Shown: positions 1 to 10,272, numbered from the stretch's first letter. The stretch is 47,110 nt of DNA from Fomitopsis serialis (GCF_022376445.1 NW_025955271.1:1-47110); one strand, 5' to 3'. Made by a program: numbers and translations. Notes: generated by a model from the sequence alone, not told the origin.

Positions 1-286
1 AAACAAGGTAAAAAGCAGGTCGCGCACGACATCAACCATTTCTTCGATCGCAAAAATAAGACGGAACAAGGAATCATGCTGAAATGGTGTCGACTTTGCA
101 TGTAAGTATTACTAGCACCCATCCCTATTGTTCTGACTCGGAACGTGATGCTGATACTGAGTAGGCAGCGCGTGTACGCTGACCCTAATGCCGAGTTTTC
201 TTTGATGGTGGCGTATGGGCCAAATACAGGTGGTGGCGCGCTTCGAGGGCACTTGACACAAGTGCATCCGGACGAATACAACACCG
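1..286 (+). mobile_element. hAT transposase 5' fragment (BED-like zinc finger region), partial copy
   Basis: Bases 1-286 are, as far as I can compare, the reverse complement of 40477-40192, which lies inside the complete hAT transposase gene further right. The copy carries the end of the second exon (with the CRLC zinc-ligand pair), the 63-nt intron that follows, and most of the third exon (with the HLTQVH ligand pair). Identity ends at 286/287, where gypsy integrase sequence begins. It is cut by the window edge on the left. Both the intron and the exons are duplicated, so this is a DNA copy. It shows the hAT family is present in more than one copy. It cannot encode a functional transposase here. 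Confidence 0.9.
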
Positions 287-1276
287 CGAACTGAGGGCCG
301 CGATCCGAGATGAACTTTCGTGCGAGTCCAAACCGCTTGTAGACGTGGTCGTGATTCATCTTGGCCGTGAGTTCTGCGTCCACTTGATCCGTGCAAGGGA
401 TAAAAATTACCCCCTTCGTAGTGTCGTGGTCCACCACGACATATATGGTGTTATGTCCGCGGGGCGTGTCTGGTAGTCCGGTGATGAAGTCCATGCCTTG
501 GCATGAAAACGGCGTGGCAGGATGTTGCGGTGGAATGGGGATCAGCGGAGTCACAGTGGGGTGCGTGTTCGGTTTCATCTGTTGGCAGATTCCGCAGCCT
601 TTGACGTATCGTGCGACGAACTGTCCCATTCCGGGCCACCAGTAGTCACGCTGCACAAGGGTGGTCGTCGTGCGAACTCCGGGATGTCCGGCGGATGGTA
701 GCTCGTGGTAGAGCCGGACGATGTTCCGTCGGAGGTCCGCGTCCGGGGGAACATAAATCCGGCCGTCATACCAGATTAGCTCGCCATCGGTCTGCCAATC
801 GGAGAGTGAGGTTTTGGCGGGGCCGGTCCTTTCCCGAGTAGGGCGTCAAATGCTTCTTTTACCATCGGCTCCTTCTCGTGACATTTGCGCAGGCGGTCAA
901 GCAGGTCAGAGTTGATGGCTCTCGCAAACAGTTGCGGAGGGAGCATGACAACTTCTTCGTTGTCGTCTTCACCGGTGTCGTGGTCGGAGCGTCGGGAGAG
1001 CAGGTCGGCGATGGTCATCTGCGTTCCAGGGACGTGCACTAGTTCGTAGTCAAACTCACTGAGGAAGAGCGACCATCTCGCCTGGCGTCAGTTCAGTTTC
1101 TGCGCGGTTCGCCAGTATGTCAGGTTGCGATGGTCAGAGCGAATGACCAGCTTGTGGGGGCTTCCCAGGAAGTAGTGTTTCCAGGTTTCCAGACCACGGA
1201 TGATGCTGAGGAGTTCCCGGTCGTAGATCTCGTAGTTCCGTTCAGCTGGGTTCAAGGATTGCGAGATGAATCCACA
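287..1276 (-). pseudogene. Ty3/gypsy pol remnant (RNase H end, integrase zinc finger, integrase core)
   Basis: Read on the minus strand from about 1276 down, the translation follows the classic gypsy order. It has the end of RNase H ([11 protein letters not shown], then a [14 protein letters not shown] block), the LSRR tether, the H2C2 integrase zinc finger (HELPSAGHPGVRTT followed by CGIC), then the integrase core (GMDFITGLP, DHDTTKGVIF) ending at ISDRGPQF. It stops inside the core, where the hAT fragment at 1-286 begins. A TGA at 1088-1090 replaces the expected Arg after KLN. A one-base slip in an A run near 815 moves the frame before the WYDGRIYVPP block. There are no LTRs, and the protease, reverse transcriptase and chromodomain are missing. 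It is a dead fragment. Confidence 0.88.
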
Positions 1277-1545
1277 TTAGTGTTGCCGCGGCTTCGGCGC
1301 TTAATCGACTTAAGTCGGCTCGAAATACGGCTTTTCCGCGATAGCTTTCGAGCTGCATATGTAACTCCTGGTCTGAACTATAAGCTCATCTCTGGCTGAG
1401 TTAACGTTTGACCGAGCTCAGCCCGTGGCTCAGAGCCGGCTCAAGATTCTTTTATAGCATTGAAATTGGCTAAGTAATACTTATTATTATCTATCGATCT
1501 CTATCAACGACTCGTTTACCGTAAGTCGCGCTACTCGCATCCGAC
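1277..1545. other. Intergenic, AT-richer spacer with short palindromes
   Basis: No convincing reading frame. It contains the palindrome CGACTTAAGTCG near 1309-1320 and an 8-bp inverted repeat (GCTCGAAA with TTTCGAGC) near 1318-1352. A GGCTCAGAGCC-type motif near 1428 resembles one near 47080. This could be the wreck of a small non-autonomous element, but no terminal repeats or target duplication could be fixed. Confidence 0.4.
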
Positions 1546-2975
1546 TCAATGCTGTGATTTGGTGAGTTCGTGTACACCTGCCTCGGGATGGTATACGTCG
1601 AGGAGCCTGCCCACCGCTGCATGCTTCTCGCCGATGATACCCACACCGAACGTGCACATCATCGCGACAGCCATGTCAATGTAGGGCTGTGAGATGACCT
1701 GCCGCCCGTCAGCTCGAGTCTGCTCGACGGTGATCGGGTGATCGGTTCCTGCGCGTATGGTGCACACAGCAAGACGGTCGTCCCCTACTGCCGGTGTGCG
1801 GCCTTGCAGCTCGGAAGGCACGACCATTAGGTCGTCCTGCAGTGCAAACAGGTCGTCTTCCTGGCCAGCAACGTGTACGACGGACTCTACGTTCAGCATT
1901 ACACTTGCTGGCGTGGGCGCGGACGCGGGCAACGTAGGTGTCGGAGTGGGTACATCCGTCAAGAATGTACCTGCACTCGTCGATGTTTGGTGCTGGTCGG
2001 TAGTCTGTACGTCGAACCTTGGGCTCGGCGTGCTGATTGTGCGATGGCTGGATGTAGAACGGTGGGGCACGTCGGGTGTGCAGCGCTGCGCATTCGTCGT
2101 GTCGCCATATGTAGCAGCCAGTATGACTCTCGAGTTCGTATTGGCTGGAGACGCTCGCAGCGAGCTTGATCCGTGCGCCCTTCAGTCCTGCAAAGGCAGT
2201 CGGGAGCGAGAGACAGCCCTGGGCCTCGAGATACTGCCATCATACTGGATGTTGCTGCCGATCTGGCGCTACTTCGTGCGCGCGTTCCCGGTGATAACTG
2301 TGTGCTCGCCTGGCACTGAGTCCTACACGAGTGTGCAGACCTTAGCGAGGAACCGTGCAGCAGTTTCGGCATTAACGAGGTAAATGTTCATACCATTCGA
2401 AGATCTCGACAGAGAAACTTGTCCAAGGGCAGCGAGGAGCAGCGCACCATTGCAGATACTCTTCGAGTAGCCATTGTAACAGGGCTCTTCGTCGGGATGC
2501 CCGCCACGACCCTGACCACCTCCGACAATGTCTTGTATGGACGCTGTCTGCGGCGACAGAACACCGTCCATACTGGAGTGTCTTTTAGCTACTCTGACCT
2601 GCACCGCCTCGGCGCTCCGAGAGCGACACAGACGTCGAGCCATCAGAGTATCAACTGACAATAGCACCGAAGCCGGCCCTTGGCACCAGGTAGCGACACG
2701 GAGGTCCGAGAGGGACATGGGGAGGTTGTACGCCCTGAGGCAACACGTCAACCGCCCGACTGCGATTTGACTGACAACACCAAGTTGCCTCGCGACCTCC
2801 GCCTCCAGAATCATGCCAGCGCTGACACACTCACCATGGAGCATCATGGGCGTGAGCACGGCCGCAATAGCGTCAAATTGTCGAGGCTGCGCAGGCTCGC
2901 ACTCATCGATGGTGACGATGTGCGCCTTGACGGTGATGGAACCGGTGTCGACAGAGAGGAACAGCCACTGGGCGA
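1546..2975 (-). pseudogene. aro1: AROM (pentafunctional shikimate-pathway enzyme) fragment, decayed
   Basis: On the minus strand, pieces follow the order of fungal AROM. First comes the end of the 3-dehydroquinate synthase domain: a KAHIVTIDE block, then a shortened stretch where the NFGHTIGHAIE motif should be, then AVLTPMMLHGECVSAGMILE and AVGRLTCCLRAYNLPMSLSD. Next comes the start of EPSP synthase: SKSICNGALLLAALG, then IYLVNAETAARFLAKVCTLV, VITGNAR, and GLKGARIKLAASVSSQY. After an insertion it resumes with RQVISQPYIDMAVAMMCTFG and ends at LLDVYHPEAG. Several internal deletions and frame changes are visible; the loop between the SKS and NAGTAARF motifs is much shortened. The N-terminal half of the synthase and all later domains (shikimate kinase, dehydroquinase, shikimate dehydrogenase) are absent. 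AROM normally carries five steps of aromatic amino-acid synthesis, so a working copy must exist elsewhere. Confidence 0.85.
1715..2125 (-). other. Insertion inside the AROM fragment, related to 10115-10272
   Basis: Between the AROM motifs ASVSSQY and RQVISQPYIDM, which are close together in intact AROM, lie about 410 bases of unrelated sequence. On the minus strand it is open (Pro/Thr/Ser-rich, then VVHVAGQEDDLFALQDDLMV). The part near 1915-1800 aligns by eye with plus-strand 10118-10220 (VHPAGHEHDFSVTRDDFCVV). The part near 2130-2060 (RCTPDVPH) resembles 10225-10268 (RCTYGVLH). The family is not recognised. It may be a piece of a mobile element or of a repeated host gene. Confidence 0.5.
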
Positions 2976-3525
2976 CGGAGCGTGTCGCTGCGATGAGGGC
3001 ATGTGGATGGCCGCAAAGGTTTTGAGCGCGGAAAACTTACTTTCATTCCGGACGGCAGCAGTCGGTCTGTGCGGGCGTACAATGTCACAATGGTAGGAGG
3101 GCCGGTGGGAATAGGAGATGGACGCACTGTGGCTTGGCCATGTCATTGCAAAATTCGCGCGCCGGGAATGTTTCGAAGGAAACAGATGGAAGATGTGGTC
3201 TGGCTGCCAGATATCTGAGGACCAGATCACGCTCGTTATACCCGAGCAGGCGAAACATAGCAAGAGCATACCTATCATACTCACATTAGGCAGCCTTTAC
3301 ACGACTCTCGCGATTGCCGCTGTCCATGTTCACGCGCATACTCGCCGGTGTCCATGACATCTCTTCTGTTGGGGGGAGTTTCGTTACGACGTCGCACACG
3401 AGGAAGACGTACGGGAGGATGGGTATCGGAAGCGTAGCCAGACGAATGGTACCTACCTCGAGCTTGCCAAGGACCTCACGACGTGCAACTCGTAGAATAC
3501 ACGCATCAGGAAAAACCTAGTTTAC
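2976..3525 (-). pseudogene. Unrecognised coding-like fragments upstream of the AROM remnant
   Basis: Minus-strand frames are locally open and protein-like. Reading from about 3510 down gives a hydrophobic stretch (LPIPILPYVFLVCDVV), then EEMSWTPASMRVNMDSGNRE, ending at a stop near 3290 just before a possible GTGAGT splice donor. From about 3270 down another frame reads MFRLLGYNERDLVLRYLAA and continues to about 3115. The two pieces could be consecutive exons. I do not recognise the family, and there is no clean start or end. Confidence 0.3.
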
Positions 3526-3802
3526 TTCAGCAAGCTATGATAGATATGGCCTATCCTTTGTTGTCTTTGTTGGTCTATCACAGCACCGCATGTAACTTAA
3601 GGATGCCGAAGACCTGTTTAGATGGGCCACCACCAGTTGAGAAGCTAATGTCGTACTTGTAGTACTTCAGTTTGAGTGGCTCAAGATGCAAAAAGCATTT
3701 TATATACAATTGAGATATAATGACTTTGTAATAGATGACGTATGAACTATGCTAAGTAGCGAGCCGCATCCTTGAGAGGGACCAAGCTTAAGGTTATAGA
3801 GT
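3526..3802. other. AT-rich spacer, no gene seen
   Basis: No supported reading frame. The sequence is AT-rich compared with its neighbours and lies just downstream of the stop of the transcription-factor remnant, so it may include its old 3' untranslated region. Confidence 0.5.
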
Positions 3803-4897
3803 TCATCCCACGTACTTGTATTCGTCCCACATCTCCGCGCCCGCACCGTGTTCCGGCGGGAGCCACGCATGCGAGCCCGACATCGGCGCGCCCTTCAGTG
3901 CCAGCGGATGCGGGTGATAGTCGTGCGCCGACATAGGCGGCGCGTGTTCGGGCCTGTACGACATCCCGTACCGCGTCCCCACTATCGTCGACATCGACAG
4001 GCCGGGTTGCCCGCCAGACGCGTCCATCGGCAGTCTGCCCATCGGCGGCGCGACGCTCTGCGGGTGGTTCATCGGCGGGTTCTCGTACCCGGTAGGCGGG
4101 CCCTGTGATGACTGCGGCGGGCCAGGCGGGGGCGCGTACTGGTAGTAGTTCGGCGGAGCGGGGCCCGTGGTGTACGAGACTGGGTTGGGTTGCGAGAGGG
4201 ATGAGGTGTTGAAGAGGGACGCCCCTTGCGGCGAGTCGGAGAACGTCGATTCGTACCGCCTTCCACGTCGTCGTTGGAGAACTGCATCTGGTAGTCCTCG
4301 CTAGGCATGTGGTCTTGCATCGGTGTCTGCTGCACGGGCGTTTGGGGAGGACGAATCGCGTACCCGTCGTGCGGATGAGGCGCGGCGGGCGCGAGGTGGG
4401 ATGGGAGCGACTGAATATGTGAAGCGTAAGAGGAGGGCGGCAGCGAGGCGGGCCCAGCAGTGTTGCTCGACATCGATGCACCCCTTGGCCTCCCGCCCCC
4501 GCTAGCTGGCTGGGTGGGCCGAGCGCGAATACCCACCGGTTGCTGCTTTCCCTTGTCCTTCTCTTTCTCCTTCATGTGCTTCTTCTCCTTCCTCCCTGAC
4601 CCTTCCGGCTGCGCCAGACTGGCGTCCTTACCGTTCGCCATGCCGCCGTTCACTTTAGCCGGCGAACACCCCGGGCCTGCCTTGACCGAGCTCACGGACG
4701 GGCCCACATAAGGGAACTGGAAGCCCGCCTCCATCCGCTCGTCGTCGAGCACGTCCCACTTGCGCTTCACGCCCGCGGTAGCACCATTGTACGCGCTGTT
4801 CGACCTCGACGCCTCCGCCTTCCTCTTCATCATCTCGACCACCCTGACCGCCTCCGCCCTGCTCGACTCCTCAGACGCATACACCGTATAGGTCTCG
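3803..4897 (-). pseudogene. Fungal-specific transcription factor, C-terminal part
   Basis: The minus strand encodes the low-complexity tail of a large fungal transcription factor: YASEESSRAEAVRVVEMMKR, the KRKWDVLDDER patch, a Lys/Glu basic stretch (KEKKHMKEKEKDKGK), Pro/Ser/Gln-rich sequence, and a Tyr/Pro-rich end stopping at DEYKYVG. A one-base loss near 4255 changes frame; reading resumes with YESTFSDSPQGASLFN. The upstream part of the same protein lies at 7041-7574 on this strand and at about 19520-20693 on the plus strand. The family (Zn2Cys6 regulators with a fungal_trans middle domain) acts as nuclear DNA-binding regulators. Its targets cannot be told from this sequence. Confidence 0.7.
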
Positions 4898-6559
4898 CTG
4901 TCGCTGCATCGTCCGTTCCCTATGGCTCACCGGTAAGTCCCCTCGTTTTGAGTCTGTCTCCGCGACGATCGCCGCCGCCACGTTGGGTGTCGACCTCGCT
5001 GGCGGAATAGGACGTCATCCGTTGGGCATGGCCTGCGAGGTGGGAGCGTCGGGAGGCTCGGTCAGTCCGTCGTCGTCCGTCTGTCTGCGCACCCACTCAC
5101 CATTGGGCCCCACCTTCAGCTGTGTATGAGTCCGCCGGCTTGGACCCCGACGCTTGGCGCGTCCGCAGCAGTTCGACTCTGCTGGTCGTCGAATGGGGAC
5201 CACTCCTCGACGAGCGGCCTGGCGCGGCGTGGAACGGTACGTCATGTTGTCGGGCGCAACGCTGATGGTGCTCACCGTCTGATCACAAGGGAGCGTACCG
5301 TCTCGCCCATGTCTTCCGGGCCCCCGGTGAAGCCAGGTTGCCTGCCCCGTCATTGCATGTCGTGGTTTGACGTGCGTGCGCTGGGATGGCGGCCGTGTCC
5401 CTCGACTCAGGGCTCGTGCCCGTTGTTGCGGACGGGGAGCCCGGAGCCCACACCGGGTCTTCTCCCGGACAGTCCGAGCGACGCGGAGAAGTGCTGGCGG
5501 GGTCGTTGAACCTAGCCGTGCGGTGCGCTCATGACGGAGTGCCGTGTAGAAGTCCCATTGCCGCCGTGACGATGCGTCGGGCAGTGAGTGGACGAGACCG
5601 ACAGTGTGGTGCTAGAGACGGTGGGTGGTGTTCAACAAGTGCGGACCGGCTGGGCAATGTCGGTGCACGGCTTACCTTCGCGGTGACGTGTATTGTAGGC
5701 TAGGTACATAATCGTATAGTGCGGCATTGGTTCCTCGACAGTATCCTGGCAATGACCGAGTGCGAGAGACGGATGCCGACGCGGGGTGCGTGTGACGGAA
5801 GTAGCGATAGTCATAGTGTTGACGAGATTGGAAGACTTGAGGCTCGGCGAACGAGCTTGATTTCGGGGCACGGCGGAGCAAGGGTGGCATGTAGTATTGA
5901 CTAGTCATACCGTACGGCGAGATCGATACGATACGTAGGGTCGACTCAGGCTGTTTGCAAACGAGCTTGATTTCGGTGCACGGCGGACCGGAGCAGGTGC
6001 TGCGTGACGATTAACATTACGACTGCCGACGTCGTCAGGTTGTAGCTCGTGAAAGGAATACGAGCGTGAGGTATATGAAGACATACAAGTGCTAATAGTG
6101 CGAGACTCGGTCGCATGGAATTGCGTAGGGTCGTCCGCGAGTGCGAGGCACGATCCGAGCTACATTCATGCGAGCGACGAGTATCTTGTGTACGAGAGTC
6201 CCTTGCTCACTTCTCATGCATCTGTTGTAACTCCCCCGCGCGCGGTGCTCGATTTCAAGCCAGCGAGTGTGATCGCAATAAACCAATTGCATTGAAAATG
6301 ATGGTAGATACAGTATGTGAGGGCCCGCGCTGTCATCACAACACCGCGGGTCTGTCTACACAACTCTAGCGCACGGTCGACGTACGCAGGTACGCGCCTG
6401 CCACGGACAACCCTCCGCTGCTCGTCGTGCAGGGCACTTTCAGCACTCACCTCTCCAATCAGTCCGTCGTCCTCCAAGCACGCATTCCACCGCACGGAAA
6501 CGTCCGCGCTATTGCTGCTAGTGCCGTTTAATCCCGATTCGACGCTGCTCGTCGAGCCG
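4898..6559. other. Inserted block inside the TF gene, mostly unrecognised
   Basis: This stretch separates two consecutive pieces of the transcription factor (DVLRTLE at 7041 and ETYTVYASEE at about 4897, minus strand). Together with the protease fragment to its right it forms one inserted block of about 2.1 kb. Short minus-strand frames near 5015-5353 (VGPNEWV-like and Asp/Pro-rich) look weakly coding but match nothing I know. The rest shows no gene. A near-repeat of about 18 nt (ACGAGCTTGATTTCGG, followed by a G/T and CACGGCGGA) occurs near 5850 and 5960. Confidence 0.4.
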
Positions 6560-7040
6560 ACAGCAGCAGCAACAGAGCCAATCGTCGGGCTCGGTGGGTC
6601 GCCGGCCGCACCGTTCATCGCGACCGCCTCCGACGAGAGCGTCGCAAAGCCGACAGACGGCGGGTCATGTCGGAACGCGGAATACACGTTCTTCTGCTCG
6701 GGATATCATCAATAGGCGTTCTCGAGTCATCGGATGTTATTGCGCACCAAGAATGTGTCCCCGATGATCCAGGGTGGGGCCGTGCCGCCGCTGGTGTTCA
6801 CGACGAAGGCGCCAATGCAGTTGTTTCCCGTAGAGTCCACGGTAGTGTACGCGAAGTCGTCGGGGGATATAGCCCACGTCCTCGAGCTATTCCCGAACTG
6901 CAGCGTTACGTGGACCTTAGTCGAGCAGGCTGCGCAGAGGTTCAGGTCAAAATCCGCAGTCGAAGAGGAGGTAAGGCTTACGGTAGGTGTAATAACCGCT
7001 GCTGTCCGCGGTACTCCCTGGTATTGCCGCGTAGATTTCC
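6560..7040 (-). pseudogene. Pepsin-like aspartic protease (A1 family), C-terminal fragment
   Basis: Minus-strand exons read EIYAAIPGSTADSSGYYTY, then PCSTKVHVTLQFGNSSRTW...DDFAY, NCIGAFVVNTSGG, PPWIIGDTFL, then KNVYSAFRHDPPSVGFATLS and a Ser/Gly-rich tail. These are the hallmarks of the C-terminal lobe of secreted fungal pepsin-like proteases. Two introns with canonical borders are kept: 6981-6930, which joins TYP-CST in frame, and 6747-6694, which joins TFL-KNV. The N-terminal lobe with the first catalytic Asp, and the second catalytic DTG region, are absent, so it cannot be active. The fragment begins exactly where the transcription-factor frame stops, in the same frame. Retained introns mean it was copied from genomic DNA. 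Confidence 0.85.
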
Positions 7041-7574
7041 TCGAGAGTCCTCAGCACGTCGAGCGCACACGCGATGCCCTTCAGGGCTTCACCGGTGAAG
7101 ATCCCGCTCGGCTGCTGGATGACCGCGTGCGCGCAGACGACCGCGGCGTCGAACAGCGCCCTGCCGAAGTTGTAGAAGTCGAACGCAGCCGGCCTCGTGT
7201 TGGCCCACACGCCGTTTAGCATCCGGCTGGCGTAGATGATCGCATGAGCGGCGTTCAGCGTAGCGAGAATGGCCTGGTGTTTGCCCGCGCCCGTGTGGCT
7301 GTCCTTCAGGAACGGGATGTAGAGCTTCATGATGACGCAGTTCGCCAGGATGGCAAGCTCGCCCTTCTGGGCTGTCAGCACGGTAGAAGCAGGAGAGGAA
7401 GGTGCTCTGACCAGTATGGTCGAGCTCGAGACGGAACGCGGGTGGAAGCTCGGCGAGGAAGGTTGTCACATCGCTCTCAAACATAGCAGCCTGGTCGATC
7501 GACAGTTCGTCCGGGTCCTCCCGAGCGGATCCCTGAATGCCTGCTTCTTGGCGTTTTTTACGATCTGCGCGAGC
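7041..7574 (-). pseudogene. Fungal-specific transcription factor, region after the fungal_trans core
   Basis: The minus strand from 7574 reads LAQIVKNAKKQAFRDPLGRE, DELSIDQAAMFESDVTTFLA and LPPAFRLELDHTG. After a frame change near 7395 it continues GELAILANCVIMKLYIPFLK, LNAAHAIIYASRMLNGVWAN, AAFDFYNFGRALFDAAVVCA and ALKGIACALDVLRTLE. This is the typical helical region after the fungal_trans core of basidiomycete Zn2Cys6 factors. Joined to plus-strand 20693 it restores the phrase YLVLKC-RLAQIVKN without a lost or added base, so it is the direct continuation of that half. On the other side it runs into the protease fragment at 7040. Confidence 0.75.
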
Positions 7575-9085
7575 CTACACTAACATCAACCGACGTGCCT
7601 ACAATTTCCTGCGCAATCGCCCTTCGTGAGCTCGTAGTTGACATCGAGGGTGGGGTAGGAGTTGATGAAGGTCGCGACGTCGCGCATCTGGCGCGCGTCC
7701 ATACGCAGGACAGTATGTCACTTGTCGTCCTCCATCTCCATGATGTCGTATACTGAGTCCACGCCAGCGGCCTTGCACCTCGCGATGACCTATAGAAGAA
7801 CAGAGAAGAACTCGATCAGTCTCAGCATCACGAGAATCGAGCACGAAGAACTCACGTCGGGCTCGAAATGCGGGATCTGCTTGAGTTGAGAGTCAGACTC
7901 CCAGCAAGCTTGCACGCACATCTGCGACAGATCCATTGCGCTGAGGGCGTTCAACCAGGTGTTCGACGACATGACGTCCACGCAAGCCGAGAGCAGGTTG
8001 AGGACCTTCTCGAGCACCAACACCTGATCGGCCGCAAGATCTGGCGGAAGCGGTAGGCGCGAGAAGTGCGCCTGTAGCATGAGGAACGTCTTGAAGTGCG
8101 GCGCCTCGAAGTCCGCGCGGTCGAGCTTGACGGGCACGCGGTCATAGATGCGCCGGAGCAGCACGTCCTCGTGCCGACGAATTGGTATTGATTCGAACTC
8201 GGCGGACGAGGCAACGACCTCCAGAGGACCCTTCATCTTCGTGCGTTCCTTAAGCGATCCTGTTTGTTTTCGATGGTCTTCACGGCGATCTCGGCGAGGA
8301 AATAGTCGTGGAGCATGTGTGTAGGCAGACGGGAGGCCTTCAGCAAGGAACTTCTTGTAGAAGTCCTTCCGTGTCTGCTGGCACATGAGTACGCAGCGGC
8401 TTTTGTCGTCTTCTATGGGACGACACGCACGCCCGAGCATCTGTAGGACATCCATGACGGGATAATCAACGTATCGATGTTCTTTACCCTCATAGAACTG
8501 GACGCCCATGATGATCACCATGTAGCTGGCCACGGGGAGACTCCAAGCAGTGTCCTAGTGAACGGATTAGCTGACTGACGACACTAACGAACGCGAGCTA
8601 CACTGTTACTTACCTTCGAAGCGATCAGGACTTGAATGGCACCGGATTGGGACAAGTGTTCGACGATCTTCTTGTCTTGTTTGCTCAGAGCTTCAAGGTA
8701 GTACCCAACACCGTGTTTCAAGGTCTCGACCAAACCAGTATCGGAGATATGGTCCAGGTGAGGTTGAAGGTCAGCCTCCTCGATGTTGAGGAAACGATTA
8801 CTGTCGTCGTCCGCACCACAGTGCGTGAGGATATCGTCTGCAGTAAGTTGACATTAACGACGAGACGGAACGAAGATGAGGATTGGCTTCGTTGGCGAAT
8901 ACTCGAGGATTGCCAGATAGGCCGGCTTCGACATGGCGATCATAAGCGACGGGAAGTGGGGAATGTTGAAGCTCTGCAGATGGATGTCCATGTCCAGCGG
9001 GCGTGCACTACAAGACCTGGTGTCAGTACGCATCTACAAAAATAAGGTCAACCACTTACCTCGGAGGGAAATGGAAGATCGCATG
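7575..9085 (-). pseudogene. brr2: BRR2-like U5 snRNP helicase, C-terminal half (second cassette)
   Basis: On the minus strand from 9085: HAIFHFPP, a short intron (about 9058-9013), then ARPLDMDIHLQSFNIPHF, SKPAYLAILEYSPTKPILIF, DDILTHCGADDD, KHGVGYYLEALSKQDKKIVE and SGAIQVLIASK. A second intron follows, then YVDYPVMDVLQMLGRACRP, the Sec63-type region (EFESIPIRRHEDVLLRRIYD, FKTFLMLQAHFSRLPLPPDL, LKQIPHFEPDV), another intron, and VYDIMEMEDDK plus INSYPTLDVNYEL. BRR2 unwinds U4/U6 during spliceosome activation. This copy is dead: a TAA at 8854-8856 (expected Gln), an approximately 8-bp loss near 8331, a loss of about 100 codons near 8255, and a TGA at 7718-7720 (expected Arg). The final C2-like tail is replaced by about 40 nt of filler before the TF resumes. 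Confidence 0.88.
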
Positions 9086-9260
9086 CGAGCAGGCGGGAGA
9101 GGCGAGGGCGAGCGGGCAAGCAGCAAGCGGGCAGATGGGGAAACGGGCGGATGGGGAACCGGGCGGACGAGGAACCGGGCGGACGGGGAACCGGACGAAG
9201 GAGAGAGCTGGCAAGCGAGTAGACAAGGGCGCGAGCAAGCGGACGAGCAGATGGAGCAAG
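9086..9260 (-). repeat. Pyrimidine-rich minisatellite at the broken end of BRR2
   Basis: The minus strand is made of degenerate CCCGCTCGC-like and CCCGTCCG-like steps. It includes four 16-bp units (9129-9144, 9145-9160, 9161-9176, 9177-9192; plus-strand form GGGCGGACGGGGAACC). It abuts the BRR2 coding sequence directly at base 9085/9086. The same style of sequence occurs at the other broken BRR2 end (24094-24166) and at several places near the right end of the window. Confidence 0.75.
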
Positions 9261-9427
9261 TATAGAAGTGGGCAGATGGTTCGTCAGGTTCTGTGCCATG
9301 ACTGGAACTCACGCTCACCTTGTGCTTGGGTATCTCTATTCCTGAATTCATGCTCGTCGTGAGCCAAACTCGCACACGGCGGGCCCATCAAGCCAATGTC
9401 GGGGCACCCACCTAGTTTGCGAGCCTC

Positions 9428-9452
9428 CAGCGATGCTCTTAGTGCATCGCTG
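9428..9452. repeat. Perfect 9-bp hairpin
   Basis: CAGCGATGC (9428-9436) pairs exactly with GCATCGCTG (9444-9452) around a 7-nt loop. On the minus strand a CTAG follows 12 nt after the stem, which faintly recalls a Helitron 3' end, but the base after CTAG is G rather than T. Treated as a hairpin only. Confidence 0.6.
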
Positions 9453-10114
9453 AAGCTCGTTGCGGCTGCGTGCCGCCACTGCCGCGCACCCCGTCTCCTG
9501 AGGATAGGCCCGTCTACGCGTGTCCTAAAGATCTGCGACAGGCGGACAACGGCGAGACAAAGGTGAGATATGGGGGCAGCGGACGCGAGGAAAGGGCCTT
9601 AGAGTCAGGCGCGAAGTCGTGTGTCGGTGTGTCAGTAGTGGTGGCTGCAGGCATTCGCCGAATTGAGCGCTTCGCACTTGAAGGCGACGGCGCGCCTCTG
9701 CTGTCTCACCCGCTCGCTCGCTCAGTTATCTTCCCGCCTGCCCGCTCAGCCGTCTCCCGCCTACTCCGTCGTCTGCCAGCCCATCTGCCGAACGTTCAAA
9801 CACTCATCTTTCGGCCCTTCGTAAACTCTTGCGCTTTAGTGCTCGACCGTGGCAACCCCTGGTCGAACATGCGGCTCTGGCGACACGCGCGCAACTCAGC
9901 CGCGCGACCCAGCACTTAAATGATGCGCGTACAAGTCCTGCCTTGAGGGGGCAAGCCGTGCGAGCTGCAAGGAACGTGGAGCAAGAAGGACGAGAGGAGA
10001 ATGCGAAGAGGAAGGGAAAGGAAGGGTGAGTGGATAGAGCGAGCGCGAAGGCTCAAAGTTCGAAGGTACGCCCCCACTGGACACACCTCATTCACGGCCG
10101 TCCTTGGCAATGCC
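9453..10114. other. Spacer with pyrimidine-rich tract, no gene seen
   Basis: Open frames here are compositional. 9700-9800 on the plus strand is another CCCGCTCGCTCGCTC-type tract of the dispersed pyrimidine-rich family. I see no protein-like conservation. Confidence 0.45.
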
Positions 10115-10272
10115 CGCGCCAGCAGGTGATGGATGAACGAGCAGTCCACCGTGCACCCTGCTGGCCATGAACATGACTTTTCCGTCACTCGGGACGATTT
10201 CTGCGTCGTAGCCGCTGCACACGGCAACATGTCGGATGCGCATCGCTGCACATATGGCGTGCTCCACTGATT
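10115..10272 (+). pseudogene. Unknown coding remnant, related to the insertion in AROM
   Basis: The plus strand reads VHPAGHEHDFSVTRDDFCVV, then DAHRCTYGVLH and a stop. It aligns by eye with the minus strand of 1715-2125 in both DNA and protein. The upstream frame is broken. Family unknown. Confidence 0.4.

Noticed and set aside
1757..2383. Plus-strand 208-codon frame
   Set aside because: It lies opposite the AROM pseudogene motifs and has no independent support.
3747..4481. Minus-strand 244-codon frame overlapping the TF tail
   Set aside because: It is an out-of-frame shadow; the TF reading (YESTFSDSPQGA to DEYKYVG) has the coherent composition and stop.
9003..9020. CACTACAAGA at 9008-9017 as a CACTA transposon end
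   Set aside because: It lies inside the BRR2 intron/exon border region, and no matching inverted end was found.
9400..9452. Helitron 3' end (hairpin followed by CTAG on the minus strand)
   Set aside because: The spacing is right, but the next base is G rather than T. No TC 5' end or RepHel gene is visible, and a 9-bp hairpin can arise by chance.
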